This document shows positions 1 to 8,459 of a stretch of 47,555 nt of DNA, one piece after another (positions within the stretch are counted from its first letter, which is position 1; each line of letters opens with the position of its first letter). A program made the translations under genes and the position numbers. The stretch comes from Alphaproteobacteria bacterium (GTDB lineage: Bacteria > Pseudomonadota > Alphaproteobacteria > Elsterales > Elsteraceae): NCBI GenBank assembly GCA_004292755.1, contig RDXE01000050.1, positions 1-47,555 of the forward strand. The letters are read 5' to 3'. Below the pieces are notes generated by a model that worked only from the letters and a program-made list of their open reading frames with translations, was not told where the DNA came from and did not search any database.

Positions 1-656
1 GGGGTATGGGCAAAGCAGTTCACCTTGGCTAGCACGGCATCGGCCGTCACCGCCGTGCGCCAGACTTGGCAAGCGCGCGTCATCGCGACGAACAGGTGCC
101 GCTCGGCTGGGTCCAGCGCGATGCCGTTCGGGCTGGGGCCGGTGTCCAACAACCGCTCGACCCGGCCATCGGGGCATAGGCGATACACCCGCCCCGTCGG
201 GTCCTGGAGGCCTGTCTGGCCCTGATCGGTGATGTACACCGTGCCATCGCGGGCCAGCACCAAATCGTTCAGACCCTTAAAGCTTTCCGAGCGCACATGG
301 GTGAGCACGGGCGTGAGGCTGCCGTCGCTTGGGTCCAGGCGCAACAGGCCCCGGCGATAGTCCGCCACCAGCAAGTGACCATTGGGCAGACGTGCCAACC
401 CGTTGGGCCAGCCATCCCAAGCCGCAACCAGCCGCCAATCCCCTGACGGCGTGATTGCGAACACTCGGCCATGGGGAATGTCGACGACAAACAGTGTTCC
501 GTCCGGGCCAAAGGTCGGCCCTTCGAGGAAGGAGCCGATCGCCACCCCGCCGCGATTGGCATCGGCCCAATCGCTGCGCACGGGGTGCTGGAACGCGGGG
601 GGCAGGCGGAACAGCACCCGGGTTGCAATCGGCTCCGGCGGAGCGAACCAGCTCAT
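1..656 (-). CDS. SMP-30/gluconolactonase-family lactonase (partial, 3' end outside window)
   Basis: This is a six-bladed beta-propeller sugar-lactone hydrolase of the SMP-30/regucalcin family. It reads from an ATG at 656 to the window edge, giving 218 residues and no stop. Visible family features are a Glu at the start of the propeller (SFLEGPTFGPDG), the GWPNGLA and SPNGIALD strands that carry metal-binding Asn residues, and repeated DGTLFVVD / DGTVYITD blades. The gene starts 7 bp after the stop of the upstream Bug receptor gene, so the two are probably co-transcribed. Known members hydrolyse gluconolactone, xylonolactone or related lactones. The real substrate cannot be read from the sequence, but an aldose dehydrogenase and an epimerase lie 8 kb away. 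A closely similar alternative name is strictosidine-synthase-like hydrolase. Confidence 0.85.
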   Translation of the reverse strand, partial: MSWFAPPEPIATRVLFRLPPAFQHPVRSDWADANRGGVAIGSFLEGPTFGPDGTLFVVDIPHGRVFAITPSGDWRLVAAWDGWPNGLARLPNGHLLVADYRRGLLRLDPSDGSLTPVLTHVRSESFKGLNDLVLARDGTVYITDQGQTGLQDPTGRVYRLCPDGRVERLLDTGPSPNGIALDPAERHLFVAMTRACQVWRTAVTADAVLAKVNCFAHT

Positions 657-663
657 CGCGGTG

Positions 664-1641
664 CTAGAGTGTGATCCGCGCCGTGCGGATCACCTCCGCC
701 CACGCTGCGGTCTCTGATACAATATAGGACGCGAAGGCGTCGGGCGTGCCGGGCTTCGGGATACCACCCTGATCGGCGATCCGCTGACTGAGCGCACCAT
801 CGGCGAGCGCCGCGCGCAGCAGCTGGTTCAACCGTTCCACCACCTGAGGCGGCGTGGCAGCCGGTGCTAGCACGCCAAACCATTGCTCGGCCACAAACCC
901 CTGCAGCCCCTGTTCCAAGGCCGTTGGCGTGTCCTTGAACGCAGGCAGCCGCTCGCTGCCCGTGGTTGCGATCAAGCGCAAGGTGCCTGCCGCGATGTGG
1001 GACGATGCCGTCGGGCCACCAGTGAACAGCACCTGAATCTGGCCCGCCACCAGGTCCTGCAGGGCGGGCGCATTGCCACGATAGGCAATGTGCTCAATCG
1101 ACAAACCGGCCTTGGCCTTGAACATTTCCCCATGCAAGTGGGGGCCGGTGCCGATCCCGCCGCTGCCGAAATTCAACTTGCCGGGATTGGCGCGGGCCAG
1201 GGCAATCAACTCCGGCAGCGTGCGGGCAGGCACACTCGGATGCACCACCAGCACCGAGGGGAAGGCCGCCGCCAAGATCACCGGCGCGAAGGCGCGCGGG
1301 TCAAGCCCGGCCCCCGGATTGAGCGTTGGCGTGATGGCGATGGAGGTGTCGGTCATCACAATCGTGTGGCCATCGGGCTGGCTGCCCGCCACCTCCTTCA
1401 TCCCGATCACCCCAGCGGCACCGGCGCGGTTTTCCACCAGGACGCGCTGGCCCACCAACTCACCCAGCTTTTCCGCCAGGATGCGGGTCAAGAAGTCTGT
1501 GGTGCCGCCCGCGGGATAGGGGCAGACGAAGCGGATTTGACGCGTGGGAAAGCCCTGTGCGCCTGCTGCGCCTGGTCCAGCGAGAACGGCACCAGCAGCT
1601 GTCGCGCCAGCCAACAGCTGGCGGCGGGTGAGTGTGGTCAT
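664..1641 (-). CDS. Bug-family tripartite tricarboxylate transporter substrate-binding protein (TctC-like)
   Basis: This is a periplasmic solute receptor of 325 residues. The ATG at 1641 is preferred because GGAGG precedes it closely and it opens directly on a twin-arginine-type leader (LTRRQLLAGATAAGAVLAG, then AGAQG). The mature N-terminus carries the Bug signatures FVCPYPAGGTTD, VLVENRAGAAGVIG and a later FGSGGIGTGPHLHGE-type segment. Bug proteins bind carboxylates or other small polar solutes and normally feed TctA/TctB permeases. No tctA or tctB lies in the window, so it is an orphan receptor here, as is common for this expanded family. Its partner is the downstream SMP-30 lactonase, which suggests a sugar acid or lactone ligand. 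That last point is inference. Confidence 0.92.
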   Translation of the reverse strand: MTTLTRRQLLAGATAAGAVLAGPGAAGAQGFPTRQIRFVCPYPAGGTTDFLTRILAEKLGELVGQRVLVENRAGAAGVIGMKEVAGSQPDGHTIVMTDTSIAITPTLNPGAGLDPRAFAPVILAAAFPSVLVVHPSVPARTLPELIALARANPGKLNFGSGGIGTGPHLHGEMFKAKAGLSIEHIAYRGNAPALQDLVAGQIQVLFTGGPTASSHIAAGTLRLIATTGSERLPAFKDTPTALEQGLQGFVAEQWFGVLAPAATPPQVVERLNQLLRAALADGALSQRIADQGGIPKPGTPDAFASYIVSETAAWAEVIRTARITL

Positions 1642-1658
1642 GGCATCCTCCCTCCTCT

Positions 1659-1679
1659 GGGCAGGGTCGCTGCCCTTTT
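1659..1679. promoter_or_regulatory. Hairpin in the divergent tctC-like / heparinase-like intergenic region
   Basis: GGGCAG (1659-1664) and CTGCCC (1670-1675) form a perfect 6-bp stem with a 5-nt loop, followed on the plus strand by TTTT. In the minus-strand transcript it would sit in the 5' leader just upstream of the GGAGG of the Bug receptor gene. On the plus strand it looks like a short terminator, but no plus-strand gene ends here. A role as leader structure or operator is possible; neither is shown. Confidence 0.3.
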
Positions 1680-1757
1680 GACCAGTGTACCGATGCCCCT
1701 GGGTGCATTCCATCCCAGCTCTGGTCCATTCGCCCCGCTGAGGCTAAGGTTTTCGTC

Positions 1758-3569
1758 ATGAGGACGTTCTCGCGCCGTGCCATGCTCACGGGCGCAGCGG
1801 CCGTGGCGACGGCGGGCTGTGTCACCACCCCCAATGCGCAGCCGCAAGCACCTCTCGCGGCAGCCGGTCGTCCCCGGCTGTTGGTGACGCCCGAGATGCT
1901 GGCAACTCTGGAGCAGCGGCTTGGCGCCGATGCCACGGGGCGCGCGTGGCGGGCGGCGCTGCTGCGCGAGGCGGATCGCCTGGGCTCTCAGCCGCCCGTG
2001 GAGCGACGGATGGAGGCACGGCGCACCGTGCTGCTACCAACCTCCCGCGAGGTGTTGCGCCGGGTGGAAGCGCTGGGCGCGGCATGGCTGATCCGGCGTG
2101 AGCCGCGCGATGCCACCCGGCTGGCAGCCGAAATCACCCGCGTGTGCAGTTGGGCTGATTGGAACCCCGGCCATTTCCTGGATGTGGCGGAGATGGCAAC
2201 CGCCATCGCTCTGGCTGTGGACTGGTGCCAAGACGGCCTACCGGACGCAGTGCGGCGCCAAGCCCTCGGTACGTTGGTCAGCCACGCGCTGCTGCCTGCG
2301 GTGGAGGAGCATGACCGCCGTCGCAGCTGGACCCGCGCAACCCATAACTGGTCGCTGGTGTGCAATGGCGGCATGGTCCTGGCAGCCATCGCTGCCTTTG
2401 ACCACGCGCCTGCCCTTTGCCAGCGGGTGATCGAGCTCAGCCTTGCCGCCGTGCGTCCGGCCTTCGCCAGCTATGGCCCCGATGGTGGCTGGGATGAGGG
2501 GGTGAGCTATTGGGATTATGCCACCCAATACGCCGTGTTTCTGGTGGCTGGCTTGGAAAGCGCCTATGGCACCAGCTTTGGGCTGGCTGACACGCCGGGC
2601 TTTGCCAACACGGCGCTGTTCCGCCTGCAGTTGGAGGCGCCCTCGGGCCGGGTGGTCAATTTCGCCGATGGGGCCGAGCGGGTGCGCCACACCCCGGCTC
2701 TGATGTGGCTGGCTGGTCGCTTCCAGCAGCCCCACGCCGCCTGGATTGCCGCACGCACGCCCAACAGCCACGGCACCGGTGTGCTGTGGTATCAGCCCCA
2801 TGGCCGAAAGCCCGAGGGCTTGGCACGGGCAGTTCGCTTCCGCCGCGCCGAAGTTGCCTGCCTGCGCAGCCGGTGGGACGACCCGAAAGCCGCCTTTATC
2901 GCGCTGAAGGCAGGCGACAATGGCGCCAATCATTCCAACCTCGACATTGGCAGCGTCGTGGTGGAGTTGGGGGGCGAGCGCTTCGCCCTGGACCTTGGCC
3001 CGGATGATTACGCCCTGCCCGGCTACTTCAACCGCCAACAGCGCTACAGCTACTACCGCACGGGCACTGCGGGCCAGAACACCCTGCTGCTGGATGGTCA
3101 AAACCAACCCGCCGCCGCCAAAGCCGTGCTGGGCGCGGTGGGGGAGCATCACGGCGTCGCCATTGCGCTGGCCGACCTGTCCCCAGCTTATCCCGCCGCC
3201 CGCGCGGTGCAGCGCGGCGTCGCTGTGCTGGATGACGCCAGCGTGGTGATCGCCGATGAACTCAACTGCAATGGCATGCTGGACTGGCGCATCCACACCA
3301 GTGCCGAGATTCAGGTGGCGGGCGCAGAGGCGCATTTGACCCTGAACGGCACCACAGTGCGTGCCGTGATTCTGGACCCGCCGGAAGCTGTGTTCACCAT
3401 CGGCTCTGCCGCACGGCCACCACCGGAAGCACCGAACACGGGCATTCGCCGCCTGGACATCCGTCAGCCGATCACCGGTGAGGCGCGCCTGACGGTGCTG
3501 CTGACCCTCGGCCCTGTGGACGAGCGGCGCACCCGGCTGGCACGACGCCCGCTGGCGGCATGGGTCTAG
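1758..3569 (+). CDS. Heparinase II/III-like polysaccharide lyase family protein, exported lipoprotein-like
   Basis: This 603-residue protein has an N-terminal all-alpha barrel and a C-terminal heparinase II/III-like beta domain. The ATG at 1758 opens on a leader with SRRAM (twin-arginine type) ending in a lipobox-like ATAGC with Cys at about residue 20, so an exported lipoprotein is likely. The barrel shows THNWSLVCNGGM and GPDGGWDEGVSYWDYA, typical of this superfamily. The C-terminal part shows GDNGANHSNLDIGS and a TAGQNTLLLDGQNQ motif, matching the Hepar_II_III region in which His and Asn shape the active site. Family members cleave uronic-acid-containing glycans such as alginate or heparin. 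No other polysaccharide-utilisation genes are near, so the substrate is unknown. It is transcribed divergently from the Bug receptor gene. Confidence 0.85.
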   Translation: MRTFSRRAMLTGAAAVATAGCVTTPNAQPQAPLAAAGRPRLLVTPEMLATLEQRLGADATGRAWRAALLREADRLGSQPPVERRMEARRTVLLPTSREVLRRVEALGAAWLIRREPRDATRLAAEITRVCSWADWNPGHFLDVAEMATAIALAVDWCQDGLPDAVRRQALGTLVSHALLPAVEEHDRRRSWTRATHNWSLVCNGGMVLAAIAAFDHAPALCQRVIELSLAAVRPAFASYGPDGGWDEGVSYWDYATQYAVFLVAGLESAYGTSFGLADTPGFANTALFRLQLEAPSGRVVNFADGAERVRHTPALMWLAGRFQQPHAAWIAARTPNSHGTGVLWYQPHGRKPEGLARAVRFRRAEVACLRSRWDDPKAAFIALKAGDNGANHSNLDIGSVVVELGGERFALDLGPDDYALPGYFNRQQRYSYYRTGTAGQNTLLLDGQNQPAAAKAVLGAVGEHHGVAIALADLSPAYPAARAVQRGVAVLDDASVVIADELNCNGMLDWRIHTSAEIQVAGAEAHLTLNGTTVRAVILDPPEAVFTIGSAARPPPEAPNTGIRRLDIRQPITGEARLTVLLTLGPVDERRTRLARRPLAAWV

Positions 3570-3592
3570 CGGCGGCGGCGCACCCCGGCCCC

Positions 3593-4336
3593 CTAGCGGC
3601 GTTCGATCTCCTCCAGTGCACGGCGTGCCATATCGCCCGCTGGACCGTCCGGTTGGCGGGCCGCGGCGGCCACGAAGTCTTGGCGCGCGCCTGCCAGATC
3701 GCCGCGGGCATAGCGCTGCCATGCGCGCTCCACCAGCGCCTCGGGATTGCCGGGCTCCAGCCGCAGTGCCGTGGCGATGTCTTGCTCGGCCAACTCCCCC
3801 AGGCTGGCATTGCGATAGGCGGTTGCCCGCAGCACCAGCACATCCAGGCGGCGGGGTAGCCGCTGGATGATCACGGTCAAATCGTCGGCTGCCTCCACCC
3901 AGCGCTTGGCCTCGGCGTGCAGCAACGCCCGCTCGAAGCGCAGATCGACATTGAATTGATCCAGCCGCAGCCCGGCCTCGATCACACCGGCTGCCCGCTC
4001 CGGCTGGTCAGCGGCCTGCCAGGAGGTTGCGGCTTGGGCCAGAATCTCTGCCCCCAGCGTGGGGCGGGTGCGGCCAACATCCTGGGCCAAGCCTTCCAGC
4101 CGCTGGGCTGCCTCACCATGGCGTCGCAACCGGACCAGGGCGGAGGCAGCACAATGGCGGGCGGGAAAGCCGCCGCCCTGCAAGGCAAAGGAACTCGCCC
4201 GCTCAAACGCAGCCGCTGGGTCGCGCTGGACCAAGGCCATACACTGTTGATACTCCGCCTCAGCGCTGATCCGCTGGGCGACGGCTGGGCCGCTGCCCAC
4301 AAGGGCAACGGCGGACAGAAGAAGGAGACGACGCAT
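3593..4336 (-). CDS. Secreted TPR-repeat protein
   Basis: This 247-residue protein starts with a clean Sec signal peptide (MRRLLLLSAVALVGSGPAVAQ, cleavage near residue 21). The rest is a run of helical repeats with TPR-like spacing of small and aromatic residues (for example AAFERASSFALQGGGFPARH, ALLHAEAKRWVEAADDL, YRNASLGELAEQDIATAL, RYARGDLAGARQDFVAAA). It is probably a periplasmic scaffold for protein-protein contact, and no enzymatic motif is seen. The start ATG (4336-4334) overlaps the start codon of the divergent SDR gene by two bases. The signal peptide begins exactly at this codon, which supports the start. The SD is weak (TAGGG about 10 nt upstream). Confidence 0.8.
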   Translation of the reverse strand: MRRLLLLSAVALVGSGPAVAQRISAEAEYQQCMALVQRDPAAAFERASSFALQGGGFPARHCAASALVRLRRHGEAAQRLEGLAQDVGRTRPTLGAEILAQAATSWQAADQPERAAGVIEAGLRLDQFNVDLRFERALLHAEAKRWVEAADDLTVIIQRLPRRLDVLVLRATAYRNASLGELAEQDIATALRLEPGNPEALVERAWQRYARGDLAGARQDFVAAAARQPDGPAGDMARRALEEIERR

Positions 4337-5249
4337 GCGGGCGCACCCTAGCGAAGCAGAGCCGTGGAGAAAACCGGGCGTGCTGTTCTGCTTCGGCTTT
4401 GGCTATTCCGCCCGTGCCCTCGCCGCACAGCTGGCACCCGCAGGGTGGCAGATTCACGGCACCGCCCGCAGTGCTGCGCGTCTGGCCGAGATTGCCGCCA
4501 CCGGTGCAACCGCCCACAGCTTCGACCGCGGCCAACCGCTGACCGACCTCACAGCTCTGATGGCTGCGACGCACATCCTGTCCTCCGTCCCCCCCGATGA
4601 GGCGGGCGACCCGGTGCTGGATGCGCACGCAGCCGACCTCGCACAGTCGTCAGCGGCCTGGGTTGGCTATCTCTCCACCACGGGTGTCTATGGTGACCGC
4701 CAAGGCGGCTGGGTTGAGGAAGACGACGCCCTGCGCCCGGTCGGCCCGCGCCAAGCCCGGCGCGTGACAGCCGAAGCAGGCTGGCGCGCCCTTGGCCTGC
4801 CGCTGCACATTTTCCGCCTCGCTGGAATCTACGGCCCCGGCCGCTCCGCCATCGACACCGTGCGCAGCGGACGCGCCCAGCGGGTGGTGAAACCGGGCCA
4901 GGTGTTCGCCCGCATTCATGTGGACGACATCGCGACGGTGCTGGCCGCCTCCATCGCCCGGCCCAATCCGGGTGCCATCTACAACGTCGCCGACAACGAA
5001 CCCGCCCCACCCCAGGACGTGATTCTGTACGCCTGCCAGTTGCTGGGCGTCACCCCGCCGCCAGAAATCCCCTTCGACGCTGCGGACCTCTCCCCGATGG
5101 CCCGCAGCTTCTACGCCGAATCCAAACGCGTCTCCAACCGCCGCATCCGCGAGGAGTTGGGCGTGACACTCCGCTACCCAACTTATCGCGAGGGGTTGGT
5201 GGGGGTGATGGGCGATTCAGCGGCGGTGGACCAGCAGGCTACTGCGTAA
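4335..5249 (+). CDS. Atypical SDR / NAD(P)-dependent epimerase-like protein (YeeZ-like)
   Basis: This is a 304-residue Rossmann-fold protein. VLFCFGFGYSARALA near residues 16-30 is the nucleotide-binding glycine motif. LSTTGVYGD, FRLAGIYGPGR and a RIHVDDIA segment match the extended/atypical SDR class that includes E. coli YeeZ. The usual catalytic YxxxK is not intact: the Tyr of VYGD is followed by RQGG rather than a Lys four residues on. It may therefore bind nucleotide-sugar or NAD(P) without classical SDR chemistry. AAGGAG at 4322-4327, 7 nt before the ATG, fixes this start even though it overlaps the divergent TPR start. It converges on the MOSC gene with an 11-bp overlap of ends. The substrate is unknown. 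Confidence 0.85.
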   Translation: MRAHPSEAEPWRKPGVLFCFGFGYSARALAAQLAPAGWQIHGTARSAARLAEIAATGATAHSFDRGQPLTDLTALMAATHILSSVPPDEAGDPVLDAHAADLAQSSAAWVGYLSTTGVYGDRQGGWVEEDDALRPVGPRQARRVTAEAGWRALGLPLHIFRLAGIYGPGRSAIDTVRSGRAQRVVKPGQVFARIHVDDIATVLAASIARPNPGAIYNVADNEPAPPQDVILYACQLLGVTPPPEIPFDAADLSPMARSFYAESKRVSNRRIREELGVTLRYPTYREGLVGVMGDSAAVDQQATA

Positions 5250-6045
5250 CCCCCACCACCTCATCCCCCACAGCGATGCTGGTGCCCTCGCGCAGGATGG
5301 CGTTCATGCCGAACAGCACGGCGCCGTTGGGGCCGCGGCGGAAGGTGGCGAGGGTTTTCAGGGGTTCTTTGCCGGTGACGGTGCCGGTCGCTTGGTCCAC
5401 GGTTGGCACGGCGCAGCGGGCGCAGGGTTTGGGGGTGTCGAACAGGGCGGTGCCAATGCGGACCTGACGCCAGCCATCCTCCTCAAACGGAGACGTGCCG
5501 CGCAGCACGATGTTGGGGCGGAAGCGGGTCATGGGCAGGTCCATGGCGCCGCGGTGGTTTAGCTCCGCAAGGGAGGCTTCGCCGATCAGCAGGGCGGGAA
5601 ACCCATCGGCGAACGTGACTTGGTCACCAGGGCGGGCGAAGCTGAGGTCCACTTGGCGCTGATAGGCGGGAGTGCACCCAACCAGCCTAACGGCAGCCCC
5701 CAGATGCGCGCTCAACAGAGCGGCCGCAGCATCACCAGCATCCGCGGCCAGCACCGTGTCACGCCAGATCACCACCGGGCGGGTGGCCGCGTCGGCAGCG
5801 GGGGTTGGCACCTCCACCACGCCACCATCGGGGACCGTAAGGCGGAGGCCACCCGGCACCATCGTGGGTGCAACAACCGCAAGGCGCGGATGCTCGCGCT
5901 GGGTGACGAAGTGCCCGGCCTCGTCCACCACCAGCCAGCGGCGGTCACCAATTGGACCGAAGCGGTCAAACTCCACCTGCTCAACCGCCGTGCCTGCTGC
6001 ACCTTTGACCGGATACAGTGCCAAAGCCGAAACTGTGATCGACAT
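5239..6045 (-). CDS. MOSC-domain molybdenum-cofactor sulfurase C-terminal / mARC-YcbX-like protein
   Basis: This 268-residue protein has a MOSC N-terminal beta-barrel (SALALYPVKGAAGTAVEQVEF...GDRRWLVVDEAGHFVTQR) followed by the MOSC domain. RFRPNIVLRG (174-183) and KPCARCAVPTVD, with Cys208 and Cys211, match the mARC/YcbX family, where a conserved Cys ligates molybdenum. Family members reduce N-hydroxylated compounds such as N-hydroxylaminopurine using an electron-transfer partner. No fused 2Fe-2S ferredoxin domain is present, unlike in YcbX, so a separate partner would be needed. The ATG at 6045 begins exactly at the barrel's first strand; the longer open frame upstream lies in the intergenic region and the preceding gene. 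It is the last gene of an EamA-YgjV-MOSC operon. Confidence 0.88.
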   Translation of the reverse strand: MSITVSALALYPVKGAAGTAVEQVEFDRFGPIGDRRWLVVDEAGHFVTQREHPRLAVVAPTMVPGGLRLTVPDGGVVEVPTPAADAATRPVVIWRDTVLAADAGDAAAALLSAHLGAAVRLVGCTPAYQRQVDLSFARPGDQVTFADGFPALLIGEASLAELNHRGAMDLPMTRFRPNIVLRGTSPFEEDGWRQVRIGTALFDTPKPCARCAVPTVDQATGTVTGKEPLKTLATFRRGPNGAVLFGMNAILREGTSIAVGDEVVGVTQ

Positions 6046-6091
6046 CTCTGACCGCGCCTCGCAACACACCAACGCACTTGCCCTACCCGCT

Positions 6092-6616
6092 TCAGCGCCG
6101 GGTGTCCACCCCGCGGCGCGCACGCCAGTCGCGCAGGATGGTAACCAGCAGCACCGCCCCCGTGCAGGTGTCTGCCACCATGCCGGGCAGCGAGCCGACC
6201 AGCGCGTTGTGGGTGAACCAGAACGGCACCGACAGCGCCATGAACAGGCGCAGACGGTCGGGCGCGATCTGCCAGCGGCCGAGGGAGACAATCGTCATCG
6301 CCACGGCCGCCGCGGCCGACGCAAGCCCCTGCCAGCTGGCCACCGTCACGCTCGCAATCACCGGGATGGTGGCAAGGTAGACCCAGCGGAACTGCGGGCG
6401 GGTCGCCAGCGGCACGGCTGCGGCTGCCTGCGTGCCGGACAGCGCATTCAGCCACGCGCCGGTCATCGCGCCGATCAGGGCGTAGTGGCCGGTGAACAGC
6501 ACGCACACGCCCAACTGGGCCGCCAACATGCCGGTGCGGCTGCGAAACAGCGGCCAGGACACCGCCAACACAAAGCCAACCCAGCCAAGGGCGGCCGCAA
6601 TGGTCTCCGCCGTCAT
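6092..6616 (-). CDS. YgjV-family inner-membrane protein
   Basis: This 174-residue hydrophobic protein has about five to six membrane segments, including ALGWVGFVLAVSWPLF, LGVCVLFTGHYALIGAM, VYLATIPVIASVTVA and LFMALSVPFWFTHNALVG. The FTGHYALIGA and WFTHNALVGSLPG motifs match the E. coli YgjV (Imp-YgjV) family. The function of the family is not established. Its ATG overlaps the TGA of the upstream EamA gene in a 4-bp ATGA arrangement (6613-6616), so translation is probably coupled. The shared operon suggests a role tied to export or membrane homeostasis, but that is inference. Confidence 0.8.
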   Translation of the reverse strand: MTAETIAAALGWVGFVLAVSWPLFRSRTGMLAAQLGVCVLFTGHYALIGAMTGAWLNALSGTQAAAAVPLATRPQFRWVYLATIPVIASVTVASWQGLASAAAAVAMTIVSLGRWQIAPDRLRLFMALSVPFWFTHNALVGSLPGMVADTCTGAVLLVTILRDWRARRGVDTRR

Positions 6617-7485
6617 CGCCGGATCACGTCTAACGAGGCGAGCACCGAGCCCGCCACCACTAACGCCGCAGCCAGCGCCACCACCAGGGTCAAACTGCCA
6701 CCACCGAAGGCCGCCAGCAGCAGAGTGGACAGCAACGGCGTGCCATAGCTGGCAGCCGCCAGCAGGCGCAGATGGCCGTGCTTCATGCCGATGTCCCAGG
6801 CAAAGAAGGCAAGGCCCGCGGGTCCAAGACCCAACAACACCAGCGCCACCCACCCCCCCAGGGTGGGGGTAACCCACGCCTCAAACAGCAGGTGGCACAG
6901 CGCCGCCAACAGCGCCGCACCCAGGCAGAAGCCGCCAACGGCATCGGTCGGCACCGAGCCAAAGCGGCGGCTGAGCACGGAATAGCTGGACCAGATCACG
7001 CCGCAGCCAACCGCAAGGCCATAGCCAGCCCAATGCTCTTGCCGGAACTCGCCACCACCCACCAACAGCACCACGCCAGCAAAGCCAATCGCCGCACCGG
7101 CGACATGGAACCAGCGCAAGCGCTCCCCCGGCAGGGTGGCAGAGAACAACACGATCAACAGCGGCCAGAGATAGTTGACCAGATTGGCTTCCAGGGGCGG
7201 GGCCAGCTTCAGCGCAGCAAAGTAGCAGGCGTGATAGCCGAACAGGCCATAGAGACCCAGCGCCCACACCACCAGCGGCTGGCGCAGCACCGGTCGCGGG
7301 TCAAGGCCGCGCACCACCCAGGTGCCCGCCGCCGCAAGGCCAGCGATGGTGAAGCTGATCGCCGTCACTTGAAAGGGGGGCAGGCCCGCGGTCCAGGTGG
7401 TGAACAAGGCCAAGGTGCCCCACAGCAGCAGCGCCCCGGCACCAATGCCAGTCGCCACCGCCGCACTGCTGCCGCGCGCTGTCAT
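6613..7485 (-). CDS. EamA/DMT-family exporter, YddG-like
   Basis: This 290-residue protein has about ten transmembrane helices in two EamA repeats of five. LYGLFGYHACYFAALKLAPPLEANLVNYLWPLLIVLFSA is strongly reminiscent of the YddG aromatic-amino-acid exporter branch of the drug/metabolite transporter superfamily. Loops carry few charges, and a short Arg-rich end (LASLDVIRR) closes the protein. The substrate is likely an amino acid or related metabolite, by family only. It is the first gene of a three-gene minus-strand operon with YgjV and MOSC. The aldose epimerase gene upstream ends 18 bp before its start and may be part of the same transcript. Confidence 0.88.
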   Translation of the reverse strand: MTARGSSAAVATGIGAGALLLWGTLALFTTWTAGLPPFQVTAISFTIAGLAAAGTWVVRGLDPRPVLRQPLVVWALGLYGLFGYHACYFAALKLAPPLEANLVNYLWPLLIVLFSATLPGERLRWFHVAGAAIGFAGVVLLVGGGEFRQEHWAGYGLAVGCGVIWSSYSVLSRRFGSVPTDAVGGFCLGAALLAALCHLLFEAWVTPTLGGWVALVLLGLGPAGLAFFAWDIGMKHGHLRLLAAASYGTPLLSTLLLAAFGGGSLTLVVALAAALVVAGSVLASLDVIRR

Positions 7486-7503
7486 AACAGACGTATCGTT
7501 CCG

Positions 7504-8400
7504 CTAGAGGGCGTGGATGGTGAAGCGGCACCCGCCAGACACCGACTGCCCCGGCGCCAACACGGGCAGACTTGCCGGGTCCAGATTCAGCATGTCGGGC
7601 GCGTGGCTGGTGGGCTCCACACAGAAATAATCCGCATCGGGGGTGAACACGACGAGGTGACGCAGCTTCGCCCCTGCCGTGATCTGCACGGCAAAGCCAT
7701 GCTCCGGCCAGGTGATCTCGGCCTGACCGGTCCAAGCCGCAAAGCAATGGTCAAGCCCGAGGCCTGCCACAGGCCGCGCGGGGGAAAGGCGCCAGGGCTG
7801 CGGTGTCGGGATGCGGGCCGCTGGGCGCTTCCAGGCGTCCCAAATCCAAACCTCTGGCGCCTCGGCCATAACGGTCACCGCATGGGTGCGCTGGAAATAG
7901 GGGTGAAAGCCAAAACCAACGGGCATCGGCGTCTTGCCGCGATTCTCAATCGCCAGGGAAAGAGTGAGGCAATCCGGGGTCAGATCGATGGTCTGCTCCA
8001 CCCGATAGGGCCACGGCCACGCAACACCAGACGCTGCCGTGGCACCGGGATGGTCATAGGCCATCTGCGCCACCTGCTCTCCCACCGCCACCATCGTCCA
8101 GGGCGCCTGCCAAGCATCGCCATGGATGGCGTGCGGCTCACCGGGGAAGTTGGGGCGGAGGGCAAACATCTCCTCCCCCCAGGCAAAGCGCGCCAAGGAT
8201 ACCCGCCCAGAGAAGGGCACCATGGGAAAACAACCCATGCCGCGCGGGTTCTGCTCTGCCAGTGCCTGAGCGGAGGCTGGGCGAAAGATCGGTACGCCGG
8301 CACGCTCGAACCGCGCGATGCCACCGCCCGCCTCGGGGGCGAGCGTGACCGAGAGGGCACCTGCGACAAGCTTGACAGGGTCTTGGTGAGCCTGGGACAT
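7504..8400 (-). CDS. Aldose 1-epimerase family protein
   Basis: This 298-residue galactose-mutarotase-like beta-sandwich protein interconverts alpha and beta anomers of aldoses. Family residues are visible: FPMVPFSGRV near the N-terminus, PHAIHGDAW with the substrate-binding His, VGFGFHPYF with the second His, and the catalytic-Glu segment DYFCVEPTSH. No signal peptide is seen, so it acts in the cytoplasm. It is divergent from a XylB-like aldose dehydrogenase, with only 59 bp between their starts. That pairing makes sense because many aldose dehydrogenases use a single anomer. The sugar is unknown; xylose, arabinose, galactose or glucose are all possible. Confidence 0.9.
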   Translation of the reverse strand: MSQAHQDPVKLVAGALSVTLAPEAGGGIARFERAGVPIFRPASAQALAEQNPRGMGCFPMVPFSGRVSLARFAWGEEMFALRPNFPGEPHAIHGDAWQAPWTMVAVGEQVAQMAYDHPGATAASGVAWPWPYRVEQTIDLTPDCLTLSLAIENRGKTPMPVGFGFHPYFQRTHAVTVMAEAPEVWIWDAWKRPAARIPTPQPWRLSPARPVAGLGLDHCFAAWTGQAEITWPEHGFAVQITAGAKLRHLVVFTPDADYFCVEPTSHAPDMLNLDPASLPVLAPGQSVSGGCRFTIHAL

Positions 8401-8459
8401 GGGGCGGACCCTGCCACGGCCCAGCCATGGCCTGCAATCGCCATCCCGGAGGACCAGCC

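Noticed and set aside
883-1761. Long plus-strand open frame opposite the Bug receptor gene
   Set aside because: It is the antisense shadow of a well-supported receptor gene and has no coding motif of its own.
2238-3722. Minus-strand open frame of 494 codons opposite the heparinase-like gene
   Set aside because: The plus-strand product has clear domain motifs; the reverse reading is low-complexity Gly/His/Gln typical of antisense in GC-rich genes.
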